DNA of 64,000 nucleotides. It comes from Flavobacteriales bacterium. GTDB lineage: Bacteria; Bacteroidota; Bacteroidia; Flavobacteriales_E; Vicingaceae. The translations under genes were made by a program, and so were the position numbers. The number at the start of each line of letters is the position of its first letter. Positions within the stretch are counted from its first letter, which is position 1. The DNA lies in NCBI GenBank assembly GCA_026196775.1, contig JAPHUD010000017.1, forward strand, positions 1-64,000, read 5' to 3'. The notes below the pieces were generated by a model that did not search any database, had not been told where the DNA came from, and worked only from the letters and a program-made list of their open reading frames with translations. This document shows, piece after piece, positions 56,143-64,000 of this stretch.

Positions 56143-57420
56143 TTATTTCGTTTTAACAGTTGTGTTTTCATTAATCCAACAGTCAATTTTATAAGCATCT
56201 CCATTTTTTTGGTTGTAAAAGAAAACATCTTTTGTTTCTGGAAAACGAGCTGATACTGCTGCCATTTTTTTGCTTGCTTCTGAAGCAGCTTCTCCATCAA
56301 CACTTTTTGCTTTTTGATATTTATCGTATGCCGCCCAATAAGCACCAAACTTACCTAATTTACCATCATCGCAAGCAGCAGCCCCGTACAAATAAGCATC
56401 TCCAATTAGAATGTAAGGTTCTCCCCAACCTGCTCTTGCTCCTATTGCTTTTAAGGCATAGCTTTTTGCAGAAGTATTATCTCCTTTGGTTAAATATGTT
56501 TCTGCAATACTCATGTAAAAATCTGCTTTTTCATCTTCTGTTTCTGACATATCAACTGCTTTTTGGAAAAACTCAATAGCTTTTGCATAGTCTTTGTTTT
56601 TCCAGAAGATTCTACCCATTCCATCAGCTCCTGATGCAGAAGGTTCTATTTCAAAATATGCTTGAGCTACAGAAGCAAAAATAGCTGCATCATAACATTT
56701 CTTTCTTTTTAATAGAGTAACCATTCTTTTCAACCAATCTTTATTGTTTTTATTTGCTTCAAATCCTTTTTCTGCCAATGGCACTAATACTTCGCAATCT
56801 AGATAAGGAGCAGCAACAGCATTAATTTTTTCTTCAGCATCTCTATAACTCTCATCTGTATTACTTCCTGCTAATTCCATAAGCTTACCGTAAAGCTCCA
56901 CTAATTCAGCTTTAGTCATTAATTCATTTTTTTCTTTGTTTGCACCAGCATACATTAAAGCTACCAAAGTACCTGCTTGAGATTTACCTCCTAGCAACTC
57001 AACAGATTCATTTAGAATATTGAAAGTTTTTTTATACTCTTTACCTCTATAAACCAACATCATTTGTCCTTTGTAACCTAACACGTAACCTCTTTGTCCA
57101 AAATATTCAATACGTTGATCGTAAATTGAAAACATAGTATCTAAATATGCTTCCTTTTTAGCCTCATCTTTTTCTTTATCGGCTAAGCTTTTATACATAG
57201 AAGCACCATTTATGTACAATGATTTTTGTGAGCCTGGACAAACCTTGTAAGCTGTTTTCCACATGCTTAATGCCAATTTAGGGTCAGATTTTAAATAATC
57301 TTTATAAATTAGATTTTTAATACAAGTGTTACTATCTTCAGGAGTTGCTCCGTATTTGCCTTGAGCATTTACATTGTAAGCAATTAAAATCCCTAGTAGT
57401 ATTGTTGCTATTTTTTTCAT
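56143..57420 (-). CDS. TPR repeat protein of the LPS export neighbourhood
   Basis: The 425 residues begin with a signal peptide (IAYNVNAQG) and are made of tetratricopeptide helices, clearest at KDYAKAIEFFQKAVDM and AETYLTKGDNTSAKSYALKAIG. It is likely periplasmic and holds an envelope complex together, though partners are unknown. It lies between the OMP gene (24 bases upstream) and the LptC-like gene (6 bases downstream). Confidence 0.85.
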   Translation of the reverse strand: MKKIATILLGILIAYNVNAQGKYGATPEDSNTCIKNLIYKDYLKSDPKLALSMWKTAYKVCPGSQKSLYINGASMYKSLADKEKDEAKKEAYLDTMFSIYDQRIEYFGQRGYVLGYKGQMMLVYRGKEYKKTFNILNESVELLGGKSQAGTLVALMYAGANKEKNELMTKAELVELYGKLMELAGSNTDESYRDAEEKINAVAAPYLDCEVLVPLAEKGFEANKNNKDWLKRMVTLLKRKKCYDAAIFASVAQAYFEIEPSASGADGMGRIFWKNKDYAKAIEFFQKAVDMSETEDEKADFYMSIAETYLTKGDNTSAKSYALKAIGARAGWGEPYILIGDAYLYGAAACDDGKLGKFGAYWAAYDKYQKAKSVDGEAASEASKKMAAVSARFPETKDVFFYNQKNGDAYKIDCWINENTTVKTK

Positions 57421-57444
57421 TTTTGTAAAGTTTAAGTTTAAAAT

Positions 57445-58767
57445 TTAATTATATTTTCTTTTTATAAACCATTTATCATTTATAATAATGCCAACATTAA
57501 AGTTGATAAACGTTTCTTGAATAAGTCCATCAGTTGTCGCTCCTCTTTTTCCATATTCTATTCCCAGATTTAGAGTTGGAGCTGATGTTCCTGTTCTTCT
57601 TAGTGGTAAACCTGTTCCAAAAGTTATGCCGTATTCATTTAGTTGGTTATCATTAATAGAAAAATATGAATTTGAATATCTGAAGCCAAACCTATAAGCT
57701 ATTCTTTTAAAGTAACTTCCTACATAATCATCGTACTTTGGAGTAATTTGATAACCAGCAGCAAAACTTTGTACTTTATTATAACTATACAAAGGATTAG
57801 TAGATGCGATAGTTGTCCAATCGGATATATTATAATCAAAAGCAATTATCCATTTATTTTTCTTTTCGAAAGAGAAACCTACGCCATATTCTAATGGCAT
57901 ATCAATACTTTGCTCGCTATTATTTGTTTCTAAGATGGTATCTTTAATTGTTCCAAAATCTGATGAACCAGTAAAACTTCTCACTATTCTGTTTTGTTTT
58001 GTGCTTAATTCTTTAGCCAAACCTACTGTTGCTCCAACGGTTAAAACATACGTTTCTTTTGCTAAAGAAGTAGAGTCATACTTAGAAAAATTCTTTTGAT
58101 ATTGTGTTCCAAAATCGAAAGAAAAATCTGAAGTAGTTGATTCACTTAAATCCCATATATTTAATCCTTGAGACAAATTTCCAAAAATGGTTTTACTATC
58201 AAATTCTGATCTTCCAAAATAGAAGTTTGCATTAGCTCCAAAAGCAAGGTTAGAGCTAGAGTCTAACTTAACATTAAACCCGTTTCCAAAATAAAATTTA
58301 TTTAAACCGCCTTCACCTTTTCTTATTTCAGTAACACTTCCAACATTTTCATCAGTATAATTATTGGTATAGTCATAACCAATGCTAGTAACAGGCATTA
58401 ATCCAAAACTCATTCCCCAAGTTTTTTGGATAACTGGAAAGGCCAATGCCAAAGAAGCAACATAAGGGTTTGTTTTATATTGCGATTGGGTTCCATCATC
58501 CAACCAAAGTGAATTATTCATAAAATTAAACTCAATGGTTGTAACTAATAAGTCTGAATATGAGGCTGGGTTTTTTGAGTTTATATTCAAATTAGAACGA
58601 AGTCCTATAGCTGTTCCTCCCATTCCAAAGTTTTGAGAGAAACTTTGTGGACGAATAACTCCAACTCCATACTTAGAATATGGAGAGTTAGTAGTAGTTT
58701 GAGCAAAAGCAATACTGCTAATACATAAGCAAACAAAAATTAAAGTGGCAGTACTAATTTTCCTCAT
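57445..58767 (-). CDS. Outer membrane beta-barrel protein (FadL-like)
   Basis: The 440-residue protein has a signal peptide (CISSIAFAQT), opens NSPYSKYGVGVIRPQSFSQN, and has a series of amphipathic strands ending in FINFNVGIIINDKWFIKRKYN. It resembles OmpP1/FadL-type barrels and belongs to a cluster seen next to coaX in other flavobacteria. Its first codons overlap the end of coaX by 14 bases, so the two are translationally coupled. The transported molecule is unknown. Confidence 0.82.
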   Translation of the reverse strand: MRKISTATLIFVCLCISSIAFAQTTTNSPYSKYGVGVIRPQSFSQNFGMGGTAIGLRSNLNINSKNPASYSDLLVTTIEFNFMNNSLWLDDGTQSQYKTNPYVASLALAFPVIQKTWGMSFGLMPVTSIGYDYTNNYTDENVGSVTEIRKGEGGLNKFYFGNGFNVKLDSSSNLAFGANANFYFGRSEFDSKTIFGNLSQGLNIWDLSESTTSDFSFDFGTQYQKNFSKYDSTSLAKETYVLTVGATVGLAKELSTKQNRIVRSFTGSSDFGTIKDTILETNNSEQSIDMPLEYGVGFSFEKKNKWIIAFDYNISDWTTIASTNPLYSYNKVQSFAAGYQITPKYDDYVGSYFKRIAYRFGFRYSNSYFSINDNQLNEYGITFGTGLPLRRTGTSAPTLNLGIEYGKRGATTDGLIQETFINFNVGIIINDKWFIKRKYN

Positions 58768-59485
58768 TTAATATTAATATTTGTTGTAAGCCTCGAAGGA
58801 CTAAAAAATCGTCTGCAAAGATGCGATTTTTTACTTCTAAATCAAATAGTTTAAAATCTCCTCCGGTAAGAACTATTTTTATGTCTTTATATTGTTGTTC
58901 ATAAGCCGAAATCATTCCTAAAATTTCATACTTAAGTCCATTATAAACCCCTGAAATTATAGAGTTTTCAGTGCTGTCTCCAATTAACTTTAATGGCTGG
59001 TTTTCGTAATTTACTTGAGGGAGTTTTTGTGTAAAATGATGCAATGCCTTGAATCTCATTTCAAACCCGGGAGCAATACTGCCTCCAAGATAGGTTAAAC
59101 TTTCATCAACAAAATCAAAAGTTATACAAGTTCCCATATCAATTACTAACAAATTGTTATTAGGAAATTTAACCAATGCTCCTGCTACTGCTGCCAATCT
59201 ATCTAAACCCAATGTTTGTGGTGTTTTGTAATTAATTTTAAATGGAAAATTCATTTTGTGATTCAACCAGTATAATGAAATGTTAAATTTTTTAAAAATG
59301 GCTGAAATTTCGGCTTCATTATTCCTTACGGAGCTAATAATTGCTCTTTTTATGGGGAATTTATTTTTTATTTCAAAAATAATTGAGGCATTAATTTCAC
59401 TGTGTTTCTGGTGAAAAATAATGTTATCATCTTCAAAGACAGCTATCTTAACAAAGGTATTTCCTACATCAACTACTAAGTCCAT
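58754..59485 (-). CDS. coaX: Type III pantothenate kinase
   Basis: The 243-residue enzyme has the ASKHA phosphate motif DVGNTFVKIAVF at the start, GLDRLAAVAGA and VIDMGTCITFDFV, and GGDFKLFD near the end, all of the CoaX family. It makes 4'-phosphopantothenate, the first step of coenzyme A synthesis. The last 14 bases overlap the start of the OMP gene. It starts an envelope-related transcript, coaX-OMP-TPR-LptC. Confidence 0.95.
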   Translation of the reverse strand: MDLVVDVGNTFVKIAVFEDDNIIFHQKHSEINASIIFEIKNKFPIKRAIISSVRNNEAEISAIFKKFNISLYWLNHKMNFPFKINYKTPQTLGLDRLAAVAGALVKFPNNNLLVIDMGTCITFDFVDESLTYLGGSIAPGFEMRFKALHHFTQKLPQVNYENQPLKLIGDSTENSIISGVYNGLKYEILGMISAYEQQYKDIKIVLTGGDFKLFDLEVKNRIFADDFLVLRGLQQILILNEEN

Positions 59486-59528
59486 AAAAAAATTTAATGT
59501 TCGAAATTACAAATTTCAATTAAATGTT

Positions 59529-59558
59529 TTTGCAGATTAAATTATTTTAATACTTTTG
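59529..59558 (+). promoter_or_regulatory. Promoter of tRNA-Phe
   Basis: TTTG (59529-59532), 18 bases, TACTTTTG (59551-59558), 15 bases before the mature tRNA. Confidence 0.8.
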
Positions 59559-59573
59559 CCGACCATTAAACGA

Positions 59574-59646
<73 letters not shown>

Positions 59647-59650
59647 CACA

Positions 59651-59686
59651 AAAACCCGAAAAAGAATTTCTTTTTCGGGTTTTTTG
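59651..59686 (+). terminator. Intrinsic terminator after tRNA-Phe
   Basis: A long stem (59651-59665 with 59669-59683, core ACCCGAAAAAGA) followed by T. Confidence 0.9.
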
Positions 59687-59712
59687 TTTTTAAGAACAAT
59701 TGTTTTTATATG

Positions 59713-59720
59713 TATTTTTG
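59713..59720 (+). promoter_or_regulatory. Putative -7 box for the PagL-like gene
   Basis: TATTTTTG, which places the transcript start near 59724 and so excludes any start codon before that point. Confidence 0.45.
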
Positions 59721-59745
59721 AATCTACTTTTCTATTTACAAAGAA

Positions 59746-60966
59746 ATTATCAAACACTACCGCTACATATTATTCCTAGTTACATTCTGTTGTTTAGCTG
59801 ATTTGTTGGCTCAAGAAAATAAACGAGCATTCTTCATAGAGCCAGAATACATGGTGGGAAAAGTAGTCCCAAATTATCTAAACAAGTTTCCTTCTACTCG
59901 TTTACAACAAGGCTTAGCCGTAAATGTTGGTTCCTTAAAAACTGATAGTAATAGCACATGGGCTAAATATTATAATTTCCCACAAACAGGTATCTCTTTA
60001 TTTTATTCATCTATCGGTAATGAGAAAATTTTTGGAGATGAATACAGCATCACTACTTTTATTGCTTTTAATATTTTTAATCAGAAAAAAAAACCAATTT
60101 ATTTTAAATTAAGCTTAGGAGCTGCCTATTTTACTACTTTTTACGATAGTATTTCCAACAGAAGAAATGTAAATATCGGTTCGCCATTTAAATGGTCTTT
60201 TCTTGCGGGGGCATATAAAACCATAAGTGAAAAACCAGGTATGAACTTAAAACTAGGACTTGTTTTTTCTCATGCTTCTAACGGACATACACAATTACCC
60301 AATTTTGGATTAAACTCTGCATTATTAAGCCTCTCAGCTCAGTTTTACAGGAGAGATTTAGCCACTTATCAGCTAACCAAAAAACCTATTAAAACCGTAA
60401 TTAAATCTAAAAGTAGAGATATTGGTATTAGTTATGGTTTAGGATTTCATGAGTATGGTGATAAAGATGGTCCTGTTGGTGGAGAAAAAAAAATAGTTCA
60501 CTCCACTTCTATTTTTACAGGAAAAACCATTAACCATCATTTTAGATGGGGTTTTGGTGCTACTTATCGTTATTATGATGTTTATTACTATCAAATAACA
60601 TCTAGAAATTTAACCGATTATACTGATAGTCCGAAAAAGTACGCCTCCAATGTTGTTGTACACGCTAATGCAGAGCTTTTAATGGGGCATGTCAGCATGA
60701 ACGTAGAAATAGGAATAAATGTATATAAACCTTTTTACAAGCAGTATGAGAAAGATTTTCCATTAAATAAACAATTTGAAGGGTATATGAAATTTAAGTC
60801 TTATTTTAAGAAAGGATTTTCTACTCGTTTAGGATTGAATTTATACGCCATTAATGCCAATAAATTACCAAAACATAATTTTTATATTGGTCCGTATATT
60901 AAAGCCAATGCTGGACAAGCCGATTTTAGTGAACTGTCTTTTGGATATATTTATAGAATAAATTAA
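59746..60966 (+). CDS. Acyloxyacyl hydrolase (PagL-like outer membrane protein), start uncertain
   Basis: The mature part (about 380 residues) is a beta-barrel with the PagL-type catalytic stretch FSHASNGHTQLPNFGLN, containing the His-x-Ser pair of lipid A 3-O-deacylases, and the family ending LSFGYIYRIN. The frame is open from 59722, and the residues before the TTG at 59803 form a clear signal peptide (HYRYILFLVTFCCLADLLAQ). That region has no ATG, GTG or TTG before the peptide's end; ATT at 59734 or 59746 and ATC at 59749 are the nearest candidates. I give 59746. It probably removes an acyl chain from LPS at the outer membrane. Confidence 0.78.
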   Translation: MIKHYRYILFLVTFCCLADLLAQENKRAFFIEPEYMVGKVVPNYLNKFPSTRLQQGLAVNVGSLKTDSNSTWAKYYNFPQTGISLFYSSIGNEKIFGDEYSITTFIAFNIFNQKKKPIYFKLSLGAAYFTTFYDSISNRRNVNIGSPFKWSFLAGAYKTISEKPGMNLKLGLVFSHASNGHTQLPNFGLNSALLSLSAQFYRRDLATYQLTKKPIKTVIKSKSRDIGISYGLGFHEYGDKDGPVGGEKKIVHSTSIFTGKTINHHFRWGFGATYRYYDVYYYQITSRNLTDYTDSPKKYASNVVVHANAELLMGHVSMNVEIGINVYKPFYKQYEKDFPLNKQFEGYMKFKSYFKKGFSTRLGLNLYAINANKLPKHNFYIGPYIKANAGQADFSELSFGYIYRIN

Positions 60967-61009
60967 GTATTATGTTTGATTAACATTTATGTTGGTTTGA
61001 TTTTTTTAT

Positions 61010-61049
61010 AAAAAGGTCAGAATAAATTCAAACTTTCTGACCTTTTTTT
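61010..61049 (+). terminator. Intrinsic terminator
   Basis: AAAAAGGTCAGAA (61010-61022) with its complement (61035-61047) and a T run. Confidence 0.9.
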
Positions 61050-61075
61050 GTGTTTCACTAATTACCTTTGCTAAT

Positions 61076-62341
61076 ATGAGTTTAAAGCAAAAAGATAAAC
61101 AATATATTTGGCATCCATTCGACCAGCAAAAAGGAGCTGACATAATTCCAATTGTTAAAGGTCTAGGGGCTTTTGTGTTTGATGAACATGGGAAAAAATA
61201 TATTGATGGTTTTTCTAGTTGGTGGGTTAATATTCACGGTCATGCACACCCTTATATTGCTCAAAAAATTTATCAACAAGCACTGGAATTAGAACATATT
61301 GCTTTTGGTGGTTTTACACATCCTCAAGCCGTAAACCTTTCGGAAAGGTTAATTCATTTGCTTCCTAATAACATTGAGAAACTATTTTTCTCAGATAACG
61401 GTTCTACGGCTAATGAAGTTGCTCTAAAAATGGCTGTTCAGTATTGGTTTAATCAAGGTAAAAAACGTACTCGTTTTATTGCTTTAGAGAATGATTACCA
61501 TGGTGATACTTTTGGTAGCATGAGTTTAACAGCTAGAGGAGGGTTTAATGAGCCTTTTGAAACACTTTTATTTGATGTTGATTTTATTGATGCTCCAACT
61601 AACGAAAACAAAGATTCAGTTTTAAATAAATTAGAAAACCATTTAAAAACTAACGAAATAGCTGCTTTTATTTTTGAGCCGATTATTCAAGGAGCAGCAG
61701 GAATGTTAATGCATTCACCAGAAATTTTATCGGAAATGATAGGCTTGTGTAAAACATATGGGGTTGTTACCATTGCAGACGAGGTGTTTACAGGTTTTGG
61801 TAGAACAGGAAAGTGGTTTGCTTCAGATTATTTTCAGCATAAACCTGATGTTTTTTGTTTGTCTAAGGGAATTACAGGTGGTTTTATGCCATTAGGAATT
61901 ACAGCAGTTTCAAAAGATATTTACCAAGCTTTTTATTCAGATAATGCCAAGCATACTTTTTTACATGGACATTCTTACACAGGAAATCCGCTTGCTTGTG
62001 CTGCTGCCAACGCTTCATTAGATTTATTTGAAGTTGAAAATACTTTTGAAAAAATAGAAAACATTTGCCAATTACAAAAAACATTTATAGAAAGCATTCA
62101 ACATCATAAACAGGTTAGAAATGCTAGGCATTTTGGAACAATTGCCGCTATTGAGTTACAAACTGATGGTAAGAGTAATTATTTTAACTCCAAAGGCAAA
62201 GAAGTGTATCAATTTTTGTTGAAGAAAGGAATTATTTTAAGACCCCTTGGAAATGTAATTACCATTATCCCTCCTTACTGCATTGTTGAAGAAGATTTAA
62301 AAACTCTTTATCAGGGAATTGTTGAGTATTTGAATCAGTAG
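61076..62341 (+). CDS. bioA: Adenosylmethionine-8-amino-7-oxononanoate aminotransferase
   Basis: The 421-residue enzyme is a class III PLP aminotransferase. Lys264 in LSKGITGGFMPLG binds PLP, IADEVFTGFGRTG carries the PLP Asp, and FSSWWVNIHGHAHP near residue 45 is the BioA substrate loop. It makes 7,8-diaminopelargonate in biotin synthesis, using SAM as amino donor. No other bio gene is in the window. Confidence 0.95.
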   Translation: MSLKQKDKQYIWHPFDQQKGADIIPIVKGLGAFVFDEHGKKYIDGFSSWWVNIHGHAHPYIAQKIYQQALELEHIAFGGFTHPQAVNLSERLIHLLPNNIEKLFFSDNGSTANEVALKMAVQYWFNQGKKRTRFIALENDYHGDTFGSMSLTARGGFNEPFETLLFDVDFIDAPTNENKDSVLNKLENHLKTNEIAAFIFEPIIQGAAGMLMHSPEILSEMIGLCKTYGVVTIADEVFTGFGRTGKWFASDYFQHKPDVFCLSKGITGGFMPLGITAVSKDIYQAFYSDNAKHTFLHGHSYTGNPLACAAANASLDLFEVENTFEKIENICQLQKTFIESIQHHKQVRNARHFGTIAAIELQTDGKSNYFNSKGKEVYQFLLKKGIILRPLGNVITIIPPYCIVEEDLKTLYQGIVEYLNQ

Positions 62342-62444
62342 TTTTTAACAGCTATATTGTCTGTTTACCATTCCATAGGATGGTCAAGGATAAAAAAGTA
62401 AATTCAAATTATAAAGATGATTTTTTAATTATTAAATTAACAAG

Positions 62445-62512
62445 CTTAACACTAACTTAACATTACGTTTTTATTTGGTTAATATGGATAATAAATCCAA
62501 ACTATACTTTTG
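62445..62512 (+). promoter_or_regulatory. Pho-box-like repeats and promoter of the porin gene
   Basis: Octamers CTTAACAC (62445), CTTAACAT (62456), GTTTTTAT (62467) and GTTAATAT (62478) begin every 11 bases. The last ends exactly 19 bases before TACTTTTG (62505-62512). Direct repeats with an 11-base period are the form of Pho boxes in other bacteria; the gene downstream is a phosphate-selective porin. Confidence 0.62.
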
Positions 62513-62564
62513 CCTCGAATTAAGGGTTTAATAATAATAGATATTTAACAATAAGTAAACATAG

Positions 62565-63779
62565 ATGAACAGTATTAAATTAATATTAACATTTGTTGTG
62601 GCGTTTTTTTTAAGTGTGTTAGGTTTTTCTCAAGAAGTAACAAATGGTAAGTTTGGTAAAGGAATATATAATGTTATAGCTGCTGATAGCTCATGGAGTA
62701 TGAAGTTTGGAGCAAGGTTTCAAACTTTATATATAGGAGAATGGGATGTTGATGATAAGGGGAACTTTACAGATGGAAGTTCTAATTTTTTAGTTAGAAG
62801 AGCAAGATTGAAATTTGATGGCTTTGCTTATAGCCCTAAGTTGGAATATAAGTTAGAGCTAGGGTTGAGTAATAGAGATATGTCAGGCGCGAGTCAATAT
62901 ACTAGTAATTCTCCAAGATACATATTTGATGCGTTGTTGAAATGGAATTTTTATAAAAATTTTGTTTTATGGATGGGACAAACCAAATTACCAGGCAATA
63001 GAGAGCGAGTAGTTTCATCAGCAAATTTACAATTTGTTGATAGGTCTATGTTAAATAGTGCTTTTAATATAGATAGAGACATGGGGGTTCAATTGAGACA
63101 TCATTTTAAAATAGGGAGTACATTTTTGGTTAGAGAAATAGTTGCTTTTTCTCAGGGAGAAGGAAGGAATATTACTTCTGGAAATCTTGGGGGTTATCAA
63201 TATACATATAGAGTTGAGTTTTTACCATTTGGAGCATTTTCTAAAAAAGGAGATTATACTGGTGGTGACTTAATGAGAGAGGAAGAAGTAAAACTATCTA
63301 TTGCGGGATCTTACGATATGAACGATAATGCAGTAAAAACGAAAAGTAATTTAGGAAGCTATATGGTTAATGATATAGGCTTGTATGAGACAGATATCCA
63401 TACTTTATTTATAGATGCGATGTTAAAATATAAAGGATTTTCATTGATGGCAGAATACGCTCAAAGAGAAGCTGATTATCCTGAAGCAATAAATGACGAT
63501 GGAACATTAACGGGTGATATTGTAAATGTAGGTAAAGGAATAAATTTGCAAATGGGCTATTTGTTTAAGTCAAATTGGGAACTATCAGGAAGGTTTACAC
63601 AAATTGATTATATAAAAGAAATTACTGGAAATGATGTCACGAGTCAATATACATTGGGGTTGTCAAAATATTTGTCTGGACATAAGTTGAAAGTACAATC
63701 TGATATAAGTTATGCTACATCAGACAATTTTACTACAGGAGGGTTAATGAGTAGACTACAAATTGATATTCATTTTTAA
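62565..63779 (+). CDS. Phosphate-selective porin O/P family protein
   Basis: The 404-residue protein has a signal peptide (LSVLGFSQE), the family opening WSMKFGARFQTLYIGEW, FLVRRARLKFDGFAYSPKLEY, and MLNSAFNIDRDMGVQLRH, then a barrel series to the end LMSRLQIDIHF. It likely carries phosphate or polyphosphate across the outer membrane. The Pho-box-like repeats before it agree with this. The next gene, a membrane protein, is separated by 83 bases with the same regulatory layout. Confidence 0.9.
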   Translation: MNSIKLILTFVVAFFLSVLGFSQEVTNGKFGKGIYNVIAADSSWSMKFGARFQTLYIGEWDVDDKGNFTDGSSNFLVRRARLKFDGFAYSPKLEYKLELGLSNRDMSGASQYTSNSPRYIFDALLKWNFYKNFVLWMGQTKLPGNRERVVSSANLQFVDRSMLNSAFNIDRDMGVQLRHHFKIGSTFLVREIVAFSQGEGRNITSGNLGGYQYTYRVEFLPFGAFSKKGDYTGGDLMREEEVKLSIAGSYDMNDNAVKTKSNLGSYMVNDIGLYETDIHTLFIDAMLKYKGFSLMAEYAQREADYPEAINDDGTLTGDIVNVGKGINLQMGYLFKSNWELSGRFTQIDYIKEITGNDVTSQYTLGLSKYLSGHKLKVQSDISYATSDNFTTGGLMSRLQIDIHF

Positions 63780-63780
63780 A

Positions 63781-63826
63781 GTTAACGTTAACTTAACATT
63801 GGAGATAAAAACCCAACTTACTTTTG
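63781..63826 (+). promoter_or_regulatory. Pho-box-like repeats and promoter of the next gene
   Basis: GTTAACGT (63781) and CTTAACAT (63792) are 11 bases apart; a further TTAAC lies at 63788. CTTAACAT ends 19 bases before TACTTTTG (63819-63826), the same box and the same distance as before the porin gene. Confidence 0.62.
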
Positions 63827-63862
63827 AGTTAATAAAATAAAGATAATTAGCAAGTTTTCAAA

Positions 63863-64000
63863 ATGGACACAACCATAAGTAAATCAGAAAGTAAGAGGCA
63901 GATTTTAAAAAATAAATTAAAATCGAGAACAGTTTTTTTAAATGCAATTGCAGAGTTAATTGCATCAACTATTTTTTCTGCCTTATATTTTATTTTTATC
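63863..64000 (+). CDS. Membrane protein, 3' partial (possibly a phosphate transporter permease)
   Basis: Only the first 46 residues are visible: a basic start (MDTTISKSESKRQILKNKL) followed by a hydrophobic segment (IASTIFSALYFIFI). Position after the porin and its own Pho-box-like promoter suggest a phosphate uptake gene such as pstC or pstS, but the residues do not settle it. Confidence 0.55.
   Translation, partial: MDTTISKSESKRQILKNKLKSRTVFLNAIAELIASTIFSALYFIFI

Noticed and set aside
62342-62444. A terminator after bioA (ACCATTCC/GGATGGT)
   Set aside because: The pairing needs a bulge and has no T run.

Overview
The window is a stretch of AT-rich chromosome from a member of the Bacteroidota, most likely the order Flavobacteriales. 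The evidence is a type IX secretion system (T9SS) translocon gene (sprA) beside ruvA and gcvH, secreted proteins with T9SS type A and type B sorting tails, a PorP/SprF partner, GWxTD, DUF6495 and LptC-like proteins, promoter boxes of the Bacteroidota form (TTTG, about 19 bases, TAnnTTTG), and few Shine-Dalgarno sequences. I see no insertion sequence, prophage, CRISPR array or defence island. The content is core genome, and the notable points are variants of known genes and regulatory sequence.

Layout. 1-2.4 kb: the 3' end of a large HYR-repeat type B T9SS cargo gene and its PorP/SprF partner. 2.4-6.8 kb (minus strand): a YceI-like lipoprotein, a methylmalonyl-CoA mutase in which a shortened small subunit is fused to a full large subunit, and an FtsB/DivIC divisome protein. 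6.9-18.2 kb: maeB, ruvA, sprA (2450 codons), gcvH and a VanZ-like gene. 18.2-25.1 kb: a STAS-like small protein, a one-domain DEAD-box-like protein, tRNA-Ser(UGA), a GWxTD protein, a glycosyltransferase, a small conserved protein, a PBP4-type carboxypeptidase and two Bacteroidota-type hypotheticals. 25.3-33.8 kb: an amidohydrolase lipoprotein, a PIF1-like helicase, a lipoprotein, a GNAT-nitrilase fusion, a Na/Pi cotransporter and RluF. 33.8-39.1 kb: tRNA-Ser(GCU) with a decayed tRNA 3' end beside it, a UbiA prenyltransferase, a lipoprotein pair, MurQ and a type A T9SS cargo protein.

39.2-45.1 kb is a translation and fatty-acid synthesis block: rpsP-rimM-trmN6, then DUF177-rpmF, then fabH-accB-accC. 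The fabH promoter -33 box lies inside the rpmF terminator. 45.2-49.8 kb: a tandem universal stress protein, a NatA/NatB-like ABC exporter and a family 9 glycosyltransferase. 49.8-59.5 kb (minus strand): a small membrane protein, an HD phosphohydrolase, an M1 peptidase, a CorC/HlyC-type protein, and the cell-envelope cluster coaX-OMP-TPR-LptC. 59.5-64 kb: tRNA-Phe, a PagL-like acyloxyacyl hydrolase with no usual start codon in front of its signal peptide, bioA, and a phosphate-selective porin followed by the start of a further membrane protein gene.

The most informative new observation is that the promoters of the porin and of the next gene share one layout. TTAAC-type 8-mers lie in 11-base phase, and the last one ends exactly 19 bases before an identical TACTTTTG -7 box. 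This looks like a Pho box of this lineage. Other points worth checking are the MutA-MutB fusion, the one-domain DEAD-box-like protein, promoters that would give leaderless transcripts, and a 27-base element found just upstream of two unrelated start codons.
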